A stretch of DNA of 64,000 nucleotides. Source: Psychrobacillus mangrovi (GTDB lineage: Bacteria; Bacillota; Bacilli; Bacillales_A; Planococcaceae). Each line of letters begins with the position of its first letter. Within the stretch, counting starts at the first letter, position 1. Positions 51,448-59,680 of the stretch are shown in pieces. The position numbers and the translations under genes are program-made. The notes under the pieces were generated by a model. It saw nothing but the letters and a program-made list of their open reading frames with translations. It ran no database searches and was not told the origin of the DNA. Where the stretch lies: assembly GCF_037104765.1 (NCBI RefSeq), contig NZ_JBAWSY010000005.1:124001-188000 (forward strand), read 5' to 3'.

Positions 51448-52541
51448 TATTTGTTCACGTCCTCTAGCTTAATGTTTACTGCCCATAATTCCGATTGGCT
51501 ACCTAAGCGGATAGGCGGACCCCAAAATCCGAAACCGGAAGATACAATCGCATGCAGTTTTCCCTTTTGTTTATACCCATAATCTAACTCAAATATTTTC
51601 CTCGTAATTAGATGGTTTGGCCACATTTGTCCTCTATGCGTATGACCTGAAACATGAAAATCTACCCCTTCCGTTTCAGGTATTAATAAATTTGAAGGCG
51701 TATGATCCATAACAAACCAAGGAAGATTATCTTTTTCGGGACGTAATTCAGAAAGTTGCTTTCTTTCTCTATTCGTCAAATCTTCCCTACCAGTTAAATA
51801 GAACGATTCTGCCAACAAAATAGTTTCGTCTAATAACATTTGTACATTAGAGGCTTCCATTTCTTCTACTAATAGTGGAATTTTCTTGCCATAGTACTCA
51901 TGATTGCCAAGTACCCCATATACACCATACGTAGAAGTTAGCTGCTTCATTACTTCAGACATACCTTTTTTCACAAACCAGATAGGATCGTCATCAACTA
52001 AATCACCAACTAGTAAGATTAAATCTGGCTGTATTTCATTTGCTTTTCTCACAAATCGTTTTAAATGTGCCTTATTGGATAATAAACCAAGATGGAAATC
52101 AGAAGCAACTACTACCTTAAGCTTGTCCAACTTGGAATCCTTTTTAGGTAATTTAATCGATAGCTCGCGAACAACTGGTGTATACGCATTAAAAGTACCA
52201 AATACAAAAATGAAAACAAATAATAATAAGATTATCCAACCAATTAATTGTACCTGCTCTGTATATACCCAAGCTAAAATGGTTCCAATCGGAAAAAGAA
52301 TTAGTCCATACTCCATTATGATCATCCAGTAGGACCCGACAATGCTAAACAGCCGCAGACTATGATTAAGTCTACCAATGACAAACCCAAATGCAACAAG
52401 TACCCAGACAATACCAAATATCCAGTAGTTTATAGAAAAGAAAGTATCTAACCAACTAGCAACGGTCCATCCGAAATAAAACACGATTGCAGAATATATG
52501 AGAATAGCTAATATAGCACCAGTAATTCTTTTCATATTCAT
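51447..52541 (-). CDS. Membrane-anchored metallophosphoesterase
   Basis: A 364-residue protein with four or five N-terminal membrane segments (residues about 5-130) and a C-terminal calcineurin-like domain: DFHLG, VGDLVDDDP, GNHEYYG and HVSGHTHRGQMW. The domain belongs to the YaeI/YkuE group, some of which hydrolyse UDP-sugar lipids or act in envelope metabolism. Tail-to-head with dedA and uppP, so probably one operon on lipid-linked precursors. Confidence 0.9.
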   Translation of the reverse strand: MNMKRITGAILAILIYSAIVFYFGWTVASWLDTFFSINYWIFGIVWVLVAFGFVIGRLNHSLRLFSIVGSYWMIIMEYGLILFPIGTILAWVYTEQVQLIGWIILLLFVFIFVFGTFNAYTPVVRELSIKLPKKDSKLDKLKVVVASDFHLGLLSNKAHLKRFVRKANEIQPDLILLVGDLVDDDPIWFVKKGMSEVMKQLTSTYGVYGVLGNHEYYGKKIPLLVEEMEASNVQMLLDETILLAESFYLTGREDLTNRERKQLSELRPEKDNLPWFVMDHTPSNLLIPETEGVDFHVSGHTHRGQMWPNHLITRKIFELDYGYKQKGKLHAIVSSGFGFWGPPIRLGSQSELWAVNIKLEDVNK

Positions 52542-52583
52542 TTCTCCAATTTATGTATTTTCCATTAGTATAGCAGATTATGT

Positions 52584-52598
52584 CTTAGTATTACTAAG
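52584..52598. promoter_or_regulatory. Palindrome upstream of liaI (candidate LiaR site)
   Basis: CTTAGTATTACTAAG is a perfect 15-base palindrome with a single central base, about 95 bases before liaI and 45 bases before the divergent phosphoesterase gene start. AGTCTCAAGACC follows it. LiaR or another envelope regulator could bind here; this is not shown. Confidence 0.4.
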
Positions 52599-52692
52599 TC
52601 TCAAGACCGATATGAAAATCATGTTCAAGCCCGTTTGGATTAGTTAGCGGAATTGATAAGCTATAAATACAAACGAGAGGAGGAACAATCAC

Positions 52693-53046
52693 ATGAAAAA
52701 ATTTGGTTTATTAGTACTTGGTATTATCGCAGGGGTTGTAGCAGTTGCAAACTTAGGGAGTTTATTAGGTTTAGCAGTTTCTGCTTTAATCGTCTACGCA
52801 GGGATACATTTTTACCTGAAAAGCGATTCTACGTTTTTAAAAATCTTTTGGGCAAGTGTAGGAATCGTCGGGTTGCTTTCAGCAGTTGCAAACGTACCTG
52901 GTTTCTTCGGAATTTTAGCAATCGTAGGTGTTTGGTACGTTATTAAAAAATGGAATAACGAACCCGTTAGCTTTTCAGCACCAGCTGTTAAATCTGATGA
53001 CCCATTTGTAAATTTCGAAAAACAATGGAACGAACTTTCAAAATAA
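52693..53046 (+). CDS. liaI: LiaI-like small membrane protein
   Basis: A 117-residue protein with three or four short hydrophobic segments and a charged C-terminal tail. In B. subtilis LiaI anchors the PspA homologue LiaH at the membrane; the same order (small membrane protein, then PspA-type protein) is seen here. AGAGGAGG precedes the ATG. First gene of the lia operon. Confidence 0.82.
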   Translation: MKKFGLLVLGIIAGVVAVANLGSLLGLAVSALIVYAGIHFYLKSDSTFLKIFWASVGIVGLLSAVANVPGFFGILAIVGVWYVIKKWNNEPVSFSAPAVKSDDPFVNFEKQWNELSK

Positions 53047-53059
53047 GGAGGAAAATAAC

Positions 53060-53698
53060 ATGACATCATTATTAAAAAGATTGAAATACTCAGTAGAGGC
53101 TGACCTGCACAAGTTGTTTGATAAAAAAGAAGAAAAAAATCCAATTGCTATGCTCAATCAATATATCCGCGAAGCGGAAAAACAAACTGAACAAACAGGT
53201 AAATGGTTAGAACGCCAAGGAAAATTAAAACAAGAACTTGAAAAAGAACTTGCTGAAACGATGCAAATGGTTGAAAAACGAAAAAACCAAGTAGAACTTG
53301 CTACAGCAAGTGGCGAAGAAGACTTATCTGCTTTCGCTCAAGCTGAATTAAATGCTTATAGTGAAAGAACTTCCGTCTTACAAAACAGCATTCAACAAAC
53401 AACAGAAGAGCTTTTTGGTTTAGAACGTAAATACGAAGAAATGAAACATAAAATTAAAGATATGAAAGTTCGTCAATTACAATTAATGGGCAAAGAAAAC
53501 GTAACACGTGCTCACCACCAAATGGATCGCATTCTGCAACCAGAACAAAAAGAAAAAAACTTTGGCACGTTCCAAGATATGGAACAATACATCGAACGCC
53601 TTGGTCAAAAGATAGAAAAAGAACATGAAATAACTTCAATGGAACAACGTCTTGAAATGTTAGAAAAAAATGCACAACCAAAGACTGAAATTGTGTAA
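53060..53698 (+). CDS. liaH: PspA/IM30-family protein LiaH
   Basis: A 212-residue protein, almost entirely coiled coil (residues 25-190), with the family start RLKYSVEADLHKLFDKKEEK and AMLNQYIREAEKQTEQTG. Phage-shock-type membrane protection protein that coats damaged membrane. Thirteen bases after liaI with AAGGAGGAAAAT. Strongly induced by cell-wall antibiotics in relatives. Confidence 0.93.
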   Translation: MTSLLKRLKYSVEADLHKLFDKKEEKNPIAMLNQYIREAEKQTEQTGKWLERQGKLKQELEKELAETMQMVEKRKNQVELATASGEEDLSAFAQAELNAYSERTSVLQNSIQQTTEELFGLERKYEEMKHKIKDMKVRQLQLMGKENVTRAHHQMDRILQPEQKEKNFGTFQDMEQYIERLGQKIEKEHEITSMEQRLEMLEKNAQPKTEIV

Positions 53699-53702
53699 AC
53701 TA

Positions 53703-53830
53703 TAAGAAAAGCGTAAGTCGCCTTTTTAGCCGCAAAAGCAAATGACGATTACCGAGGAGGCAGTTCTTCAGCCATCAGAGGAAATTGTCATTTGACCTCG
53801 AGCGGCCGGCGCCTGGCAATTACTCAGTAG
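53703..53830. repeat. Dispersed intergenic palindromic repeat
   Basis: GC-rich stretch between liaH and liaF. It starts AAAAGCGTAAGTCGCC and ends GAGCGGCCGGCGCC. Inside, CAAATGACGATT and AAATTGTCATTTG form an inverted repeat. It resembles the AAGCGNAAGCGCC-type repeats common in Bacillaceae genomes; base composition is unlike its neighbours. Confidence 0.55.
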
Positions 53831-53916
53831 AATAGTAATGCTATCTTGTTTAATATATAAGAGGGGAAGAAATCTTCTCCTCTTATCTCACTATGCGAAG
53901 AAGGAGGAATACTCAA

Positions 53917-54618
53917 TTGAAAGAAAATCAAACAAACAAGCTTGCTTTTATCCTCATTTGCTTCGTTTTTCTAATGTTCATTGAAGCAACAATTTTTGGT
54001 AACGGCAGTATTGTATTAGTCCTTCTTGGCATCGGGATGATTTATTTTAGCTTACGCAAACGCACTCGTTTTTTATTTTGGACAGGATTTATCTTAATAT
54101 TAATCGCTGTCTTTTCAATGTGGAGTTTAAGACTGTTACTCATGGCTATTATGGCGTATGTACTGTATAAACTTTGGAAAAATGAACCGATTCAACAAGT
54201 GATTCGGCCATTTGATACGGTTTATAAAGAAACACCAAACAGTGTGATACAAAATAAGTTATTTTCTTCGCAAACAACTCCATTTAATGCATATGAATGG
54301 CAAGACGTACATGTTCAGGGCTTTTACGGAGAGCACGTTATTGATGTAACACAAACAGTTTTACCAAAGGGTATATCCTTTATTTCCATACGCCAGTCGC
54401 TCGGAAAAGTTACAATTTATGTTCCTTATGAAATCCCCGTAAGACTCCATTATGCAACAATTATCGGAGAGGCGAATATATTTGGTCGAGGAGTTCAACG
54501 GTTGTGGAATCAGTCGGTTGTATTGAAAGATGGATATCAAGAAGATATTAGCTATGCATCTGAACTAGTTATTACTGTATCGACATGGATAGGGGATATC
54601 GAGGTGATCCGCAAATGA
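53917..54618 (+). CDS. liaF: LiaF-like inhibitor of the LiaSR system
   Basis: A 233-residue protein with N-terminal membrane segments (residues about 5-95) and a C-terminal beta-rich domain (SFISIRQSLGKVTIYVPYEI) typical of LiaF/YvqF. LiaF keeps the LiaS kinase off in unstressed cells. TTG start at 53917 fits AAGGAGG nine to ten bases upstream; an upstream ATG would put that site inside the gene. ATGA overlap with liaS. Confidence 0.88.
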   Translation: MKENQTNKLAFILICFVFLMFIEATIFGNGSIVLVLLGIGMIYFSLRKRTRFLFWTGFILILIAVFSMWSLRLLLMAIMAYVLYKLWKNEPIQQVIRPFDTVYKETPNSVIQNKLFSSQTTPFNAYEWQDVHVQGFYGEHVIDVTQTVLPKGISFISIRQSLGKVTIYVPYEIPVRLHYATIIGEANIFGRGVQRLWNQSVVLKDGYQEDISYASELVITVSTWIGDIEVIRK

Positions 54619-55703
54619 AGATAGTTCTTGGGCAAGGTTTTTCCATCTTTATTATTTTATTAGCACTTGCAACTCTTTTACTTTATGCACTGTGGGGCTG
54701 GCCAAATGATAATGCATGGTGGTCACTACTAGAGACTACATATGCAGGTCTACCTTTAGGTGCCTGGATTATTATTGTATTGGCTTTTATGAGTTTTAGT
54801 TTTTCATTGAACACACTTCAAAAAGTTCGTGATCAGGAAAAGAAAATAGAATCGAGTTTGAGACCGTTATTAGAAGCAGAAAATTCCCTACCAAAAAATA
54901 AAAAATATGCATATTCGAAACGATTACATGTTACCACCAATCAATTAGAGCAGCTCATATTGACCCAGCGAAAAACGTTGAAACGTATTACAAATGAAAA
55001 AGCGGAAGCCCAAGATAAGCTTATTCAGGAAAGAATCGTGCAAGAACGACAACGCTTGGCAAGGGAGCTGCATGATTCGGTTTCTCAACAATTATTTGCG
55101 GCATCTATGCTTCTTTCAACGATGGTGGAATTAGAGGAGGCGCAGCACGGAGAAGCTCCTAAAAATTTACTACAAACAGAAAGAATTGTTCAACAAGCCC
55201 AATTAGAAATGCGGGCCTTGCTGCTCCATCTTCGTCCAGCTGCATTACATGATAAAACGCTGAAGCAAGGCATGGAAGAACTCCTCCTAGAGCTCCAACA
55301 GAAAGTATTTTTTACAATTCGATATCGATTAGAAGAGGTTTCATTACCCAAAGGTGCTGAGGACCACTTATTCCGTATTGCACAGGAAACCTTATCCAAT
55401 ACATTACGACACGCAAAGGCTACAGAGGTCGATATTTTATTCGTAGAACGTGATAATCTCGCTATTTTCCGAGTGCAGGATAATGGGGTTGGCTTTGAGA
55501 TGGTGGATGCTAAAACAGGCTCGTACGGCTTAGAGAATATCAAAGAAAGAGCAGTCGAAATCGGTGCTACGTGCAAAGTAGTTTCCGTTCCTTCACAAGG
55601 AACAATTGTGGAAGTGAAGCTACCGATAGAGAAAAGCATTGAGCCCGTTGAAATAGTGAAGAGAGAGGAGCTTAAAGATGATTCGAATATTGTTAGCGGA
55701 TGA
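54615..55703 (+). CDS. liaS: Sensor histidine kinase LiaS
   Basis: Histidine kinase of the HisKA_3/NarL class, 362 residues, with two membrane segments (about 8-28 and 48-68) and almost no extracellular loop (an intramembrane-sensing kinase). Phosphoacceptor ARELHDSVSQQLF (His about 154), ATP-binding N-box IAQETLSNTLRHAKA, and G-boxes DNGVGFEM and GSYGLENIKERA. Coupled to liaF by ATGA and to liaR by a 26-base overlap. Confidence 0.93.
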   Translation: MKIVLGQGFSIFIILLALATLLLYALWGWPNDNAWWSLLETTYAGLPLGAWIIIVLAFMSFSFSLNTLQKVRDQEKKIESSLRPLLEAENSLPKNKKYAYSKRLHVTTNQLEQLILTQRKTLKRITNEKAEAQDKLIQERIVQERQRLARELHDSVSQQLFAASMLLSTMVELEEAQHGEAPKNLLQTERIVQQAQLEMRALLLHLRPAALHDKTLKQGMEELLLELQQKVFFTIRYRLEEVSLPKGAEDHLFRIAQETLSNTLRHAKATEVDILFVERDNLAIFRVQDNGVGFEMVDAKTGSYGLENIKERAVEIGATCKVVSVPSQGTIVEVKLPIEKSIEPVEIVKREELKDDSNIVSG

Positions 55704-56319
55704 CCATGAAATGGTTCGAATCGGTGTGTCTGCATATTTACAGGCTCAGCCCGATATGGAAGTGGTAGCGGAAGCAACAAATGGTCAAGAAGCTGTTGAA
55801 ATGGCTCTATTGCATAAACCAGATATTATATTAATGGATATGGTCATGCCTATCCTAAATGGTGCCGAAGCAACTCGGGAAATTGTGCGAAAATGGCCGG
55901 AAGCAAAAGTAATGGTTGTTACGAGTTTTATCGATGATGATAAAGTATACCCGGCACTTGAAGCAGGAGCAATCAGCTATTTACTGAAAACTTCCAAAGC
56001 ATCCCATATCGCGGAATCTATTCGTAAAACGTTAGACGGTGATGCAGTTTTAGAGCCAGAGGTTACAAATAAAATGATGAAACGCATGCGCCAAGGTTCC
56101 GAACACGCACTCCACGAAGACTTAACGGATCGAGAGCTCGAAGTATTACTGCTTATGACAGAAGGCAAAACAAATCAAGACATAGCCAACTCTCTCTTCA
56201 TTGCATTGAAAACAGCCAAAACTCATGTGAGCAATATTTTATCTAAGCTAGAAGTAAGCGACCGAACGCAAGCAGTTATTTATGCATTCGAGCATCAACT
56301 CGTGCAATCGAAAAAATAA
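55678..56319 (+). CDS. liaR: Response regulator LiaR
   Basis: NarL-family regulator, 213 residues. Receiver domain with LLADDHEM at the start and the phosphorylated Asp in ILMDMVMP (about 54); C-terminal LuxR-type HTH (LTDRELEVLLLMTEGKTNQD). GAGAGGAG precedes its ATG inside liaS. Completes a liaIHFSR operon; liaG is missing. Confidence 0.94.
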   Translation: MIRILLADDHEMVRIGVSAYLQAQPDMEVVAEATNGQEAVEMALLHKPDIILMDMVMPILNGAEATREIVRKWPEAKVMVVTSFIDDDKVYPALEAGAISYLLKTSKASHIAESIRKTLDGDAVLEPEVTNKMMKRMRQGSEHALHEDLTDRELEVLLLMTEGKTNQDIANSLFIALKTAKTHVSNILSKLEVSDRTQAVIYAFEHQLVQSKK

Positions 56320-56379
56320 CGTATGATTGCTATTTGACATATACTAAATGAAAAGACGGAGTAAAGGATGTTAGTGTGC

Positions 56380-56646
56380 ATGTTCCCTGAAGACCCAAAT
56401 AATGAGATACCAACAAGCGATATTATTGCATTCATTGGCTCTGTCGTTGTTACTTTTGGGTACTTTATAGAAACTATCAGTGAAGGTATTGCATTATCAG
56501 AACTGGCTCAAGCTAAAGATAAAGAAGAACAAGGAGCTAAATTAGTAAAACAAGCTAACCAAGAACAAAAGGATCAGCTTTCCGACATACAGAGTAAGTT
56601 AAACTATTTAGTGAACGAAATAGAAATGCTAAAGAAAAAGGGATAA
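56380..56646 (+). CDS. Small coiled-coil membrane-associated protein, unknown
   Basis: About 88 residues: an acidic start (MFPEDPNNEIPTS), one hydrophobic segment (IIAFIGSVVVTFGYFIETI) and a C-terminal coiled coil rich in Gln, Glu and Lys. AAAGGA lies 11 bases before the ATG at 56380; an ATG four codons earlier is also possible. I do not recognise a family. Single gene downstream of liaR. Confidence 0.65.
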   Translation: MFPEDPNNEIPTSDIIAFIGSVVVTFGYFIETISEGIALSELAQAKDKEEQGAKLVKQANQEQKDQLSDIQSKLNYLVNEIEMLKKKG

Positions 56647-56670
56647 CCAATAGGTATTTCCTTTTTTACA

Positions 56671-56709
56671 TAGAAAGAGGATGATGCTAATCCCATCATC
56701 CTCTTTCTA
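56671..56709. terminator. Bidirectional terminator between convergent genes
   Basis: GAAAGAGGATGATG and CATCATCCTCTTTC form a perfect 14-bp stem with a 7-base loop. It overlaps the last codons of the minus-strand kinase-like gene. Confidence 0.85.
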
Positions 56710-57205
56710 ATTGGTTCAACCAGCCTTCTACTTCTTTATCTGTTCGTAGCGTATGCACTTTCTTCTCATATTTATTAAATTTCACAAGAAAAACTGGTTT
56801 CATTTCATTTTCAAAGTATATATTCCACTTGAACATTCGACGAAAAATAGTAAAAGTCGGTTGGTAATTCGCTTTTTCTATTTTTAGTAATTGTCGGATA
56901 AATCGGAGTACAATTCGCCATGTTCTTTTCCTAAAAGGAATATCTAAAAAAATGATTTGGTCGGATTCCTCTAACCCTGCATCAGTCCAATCGATATGGA
57001 CTCCCTCTATTACCCAAGCGTCTCGATTAATCGCCTCTAACAACAAATAATCCCGAACTTCCGGTTCATTTCGAATATCACCGGTCGGCTGATGTGTCCA
57101 CACAAAATTATCCGTTTCAAAATGGGCTATTTGAAGCTTTCGAGCAACCTTTCGAGCTAAAGTTGTTTTACCACTACCAACGGATCCTACGATATATATT
57201 TTCAT
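56696..57205 (-). CDS. P-loop kinase-like NTPase (FlaR/topology modulation type)
   Basis: A 169-residue adenylate-kinase-like protein with P-loop VGSVGSGKTTLARK (residues 6-19), the TDNFVW substrate region and a lid part rich in Arg. It belongs to the group often named DNA topology modulation protein FlaR; the real substrate is unknown. It starts 3 bases after the DinB-like gene, so the two form a small operon. Confidence 0.85.
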   Translation of the reverse strand: MKIYIVGSVGSGKTTLARKVARKLQIAHFETDNFVWTHQPTGDIRNEPEVRDYLLLEAINRDAWVIEGVHIDWTDAGLEESDQIIFLDIPFRKRTWRIVLRFIRQLLKIEKANYQPTFTIFRRMFKWNIYFENEMKPVFLVKFNKYEKKVHTLRTDKEVEGWLNQLERG

Positions 57206-57208
57206 CTA

Positions 57209-57673
57209 TTATTCCGTCGTTGCGCGATTTAAAGCGTGTATAATTCCAGCGTGCACTCCTTCATGCCATACCATAAATTGCACAAGTGCATCCACCGTAT
57301 CCATTTGGAGCATATTTCCAATAGACATGGATTCTACTAATTGATTGTGTAAATTAGGTTCGATTGCTTCCTTTATTCGATCAGATTGTAGCTTTAATGC
57401 CGTTATTAGCTCTTCTATAGTCGGAGGCTCGATATCCCATTCATCTGGGCTAGTTCCCGGAACAAACAGAGGTGACCATTCTGGGTGTACGATTTCATAA
57501 GATGGGATAGCTTTTTGCGTGAGGATTTCCCCGTTTACATAAATATGACCTACATTCCATCGAATCGTATTGTTAAATCCGCTTGGTTTTATATCCCATG
57601 CACTCTCTTTACTCTGTTTGATTCTCCCCAATGTATAAATTCGTGCAAAATTCAATTGGTTTAGTGTTTCCAT
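57209..57673 (-). CDS. DinB-like family protein
   Basis: A 154-residue four-helix protein of the DinB/YfiT type: RWNVGHIYVNGEIL and FMVWHEGVHAGIIHALN carry the His residues of the metal site. These proteins are putative metal-dependent transferases, often bacillithiol-linked, in Firmicutes. I chose the ATG at 57673; the frame runs upstream into a TTG that lies inside the intergenic TTCCAACTAAA repeat and seems less likely. Confidence 0.85.
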   Translation of the reverse strand: METLNQLNFARIYTLGRIKQSKESAWDIKPSGFNNTIRWNVGHIYVNGEILTQKAIPSYEIVHPEWSPLFVPGTSPDEWDIEPPTIEELITALKLQSDRIKEAIEPNLHNQLVESMSIGNMLQMDTVDALVQFMVWHEGVHAGIIHALNRATTE

Positions 57674-57697
57674 TCCGCTGTTAAACCCCTTTTTTAG

Positions 57698-57776
57698 TTT
57701 TTCCAACTAAAGCATGTATTTTTCCAACTAACTGAATTTTTATTCCAACTAAACACTTTAGTTTTTCCAACTATTC
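57698..57776. repeat. Intergenic repeat, TTCCAACTAAA family, short copy
   Basis: Four TTCCAACTA words in the gap between the DinB-like and NERD genes, less regularly spaced than in the other copies. They reach to within about 25 bases of the DinB-like start codon. Confidence 0.65.
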
Positions 57777-57851
57777 TATCTTCTACTTGTTATATTACTA
57801 GAAAAATGGTATTTTCAATGCATTACTCACTAAACTTAAGGAGGGTTTTCT

Positions 57852-58814
57852 ATAGATCTACCACGAAATCTACCTAAATCAGTCGAAATATACAAACGCT
57901 TACTTCGGCGCCTCCCTTTACACCACCCTACTTCCCTTGAAATTGATAACAAAATCAGAGCAATTGAAGCTGGTTATTCTGGAGAGTCGTACGTTGACAA
58001 TTTCTTAAAACAAGTAAACTTCCCCAAACATTATGCTATTTTAAAGGATCTCCATATTCCAATTAGTCCGCATAATTATCTACAGATAGACACGCTTATC
58101 CTTACAAGAAAATATATTGCCGTTTTAGAAATAAAAAATATTCGAGGCAAATTGTTGTTTCAAAAAAACCCCGACCAGTTAATTCGTGTTCTTGACGACG
58201 AATCTACCGCTTTTAAATGTCCTGAGCAACAAATAAAACGACACATCAATAACTTGCAAACCCTATTAAAATCCTTAAAGATAGATATGCCTATTAAAAG
58301 CCTTATTGTTCTCGCTTACTCTAAAACACATGTTGTGCTTCCTCCAAAAGATACGACCATTGTAATGGGATGCGATATATCTGAATACATCAACAATTAT
58401 AATCAATATTCAGATATCATTTCTACTACTAAATTCCATCAACTTCTAAATAGCTTACTCTCTAAAACTACAGAGTTCACCCCTAAACCTATAGCTCAAA
58501 CTTATCCACTAGAACTCTCGCAAATAAAAACGGGATTATTTTGTCCAAAATGCTTTAATAAAATAATTAATACTAGCACGTGTCCAACATGTAAAACACC
58601 TAAAATTCTATTGCAAACCCAAGCAATTGAAGACTGGTTTTACCTTGTCAAACATACCATTACCAACCGTGAATGTGTTTATTTCCTAGAACTCAAAGAC
58701 AAATTCGCAGCCAACTATCTTTTGAAAAAACTAAATCTTCACCCGGTTAATGATAATAAATCAAGATATTATGTTTTACAGAAACACAATGTCTTGGAAG
58801 AAATCCGCCGCTAA
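57852..58814 (+). CDS. NERD domain protein with apparent ATA start
   Basis: Nuclease-related-domain (NERD) protein of 320 residues. The domain (about 35-110) shows GYSGESYVDNFL, LQIDTLILTRKYIAVLEIKN and a following Gly, the usual Asp and Glu-x-Lys pattern. A four-Cys zinc ribbon (CPKC, then CPTC) lies near residues 234-252, with a further C-terminal domain. The only in-frame start behind a stop is ATA at 57852, seven bases after a perfect AAGGAGGG. The next ATG/GTG/TTG is 100 codons inside the domain, so ATA is either a real non-standard start or a mutated ATG. Confidence 0.8.
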   Translation: MDLPRNLPKSVEIYKRLLRRLPLHHPTSLEIDNKIRAIEAGYSGESYVDNFLKQVNFPKHYAILKDLHIPISPHNYLQIDTLILTRKYIAVLEIKNIRGKLLFQKNPDQLIRVLDDESTAFKCPEQQIKRHINNLQTLLKSLKIDMPIKSLIVLAYSKTHVVLPPKDTTIVMGCDISEYINNYNQYSDIISTTKFHQLLNSLLSKTTEFTPKPIAQTYPLELSQIKTGLFCPKCFNKIINTSTCPTCKTPKILLQTQAIEDWFYLVKHTITNRECVYFLELKDKFAANYLLKKLNLHPVNDNKSRYYVLQKHNVLEEIRR

Positions 58815-58823
58815 AGTACCTTT

Positions 58824-59640
58824 TCTAACAAGTTGAGCTGTTTTTCCAACTAAATGCCCTTAGATTCCAACTAAAGCAGCCATTTTTCCAACTAAAAGCT
58901 CCAAAATTCCAACTAAATCATTGCGTCTAGCAAAAAACTCTTCGCGACATAGAGAATCTAACGAATATCGCCTGATTTCTTCCCGGAAAAATGAGCTTTC
59001 CAACTAAATGCCCTTAGATTCCAACTAAAGCAGCCATTTTTCCAACTAAACACTCCAAAATTCCAACTAAATCATTACGGCTAACAAAAAACACTCCGCG
59101 ACATTGAGAATCTAGCGAAAATCGCATGTTTTCTTCGCGGAAAAATGAACTTTCCAACTAAATGCCCCAAGATTCCAACTAAAGCATCTATTTTTCCAAC
59201 TAAACACTCCTAAATTCCAACTAAATCATTGCGTCTAACAAAAAACGCTCCGAGACATAGAGACTCTAACGAAAATCGCCTGGTTTCTTCGCGGAAAAAT
59301 GAACTTTCCAACTAAATGTCCTTAGATTTCAACTAAATCATCAATTTTTCCAACTAAACACTCTAAAATTCCAACTAAATCTGTACAGCTAGCAAAAAAC
59401 ACTCCGAGACCTAGAGAATCTACCGAAAATCGCCTGATTTCTTCGCGGAAAAATGAACTTTCCAACTAAATGCCCTTAGATTCCAACTAAAGCATCCATT
59501 TTTCCAACTAAACAATCCTAAATTCCAACTAAATCATATCGGCTAGCAAAAAATGTTACGGCACATAGAGAATCTACCGAAAATCGCCTGATTTCTTCGC
59601 GGAAAAATGTACTTTCCAACTAAAGCATTGCCGCGCAACC
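58824..59640. repeat. 154-base tandem repeat array built of 21-base TTCCAACTAAA words
   Basis: Five higher-order units start at about 58835, 58993, 59147, 59301 and 59455, with a truncated sixth at 59609; the last four intervals are each 154 bases. Every full unit holds four TTCCAACTAAA words 21 bases apart, then a spacer with CTCCGCGACATAGAGAATC and TTCTTCGCGG, whose CCGCGA/TCGCGG parts are complementary. No gene or convincing ribosome binding site lies in this 866-base gap. Confidence 0.88.
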
Positions 59641-59673
59641 AAAAAACGAGAAACCCATATCTGGATTTCTCGT
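59641..59673 (-). terminator. Intrinsic terminator after the histidine kinase gene
   Basis: On the minus strand ACGAGAAATCC and GGGTTTCTCGT pair around a short loop, followed by TTTTTTGG. Confidence 0.85.
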
Positions 59674-59680
59674 ATTACTT

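Noticed and set aside
55190..55780. Minus-strand gene of 196 codons opposite liaS
   Set aside because: Antisense shadow of the liaS kinase domain.
58824..59640. CRISPR array
   Set aside because: The words are only 11 bases, lie 21 bases apart with non-unique spacers, and whole 154-base units are repeated; no cas genes are nearby.
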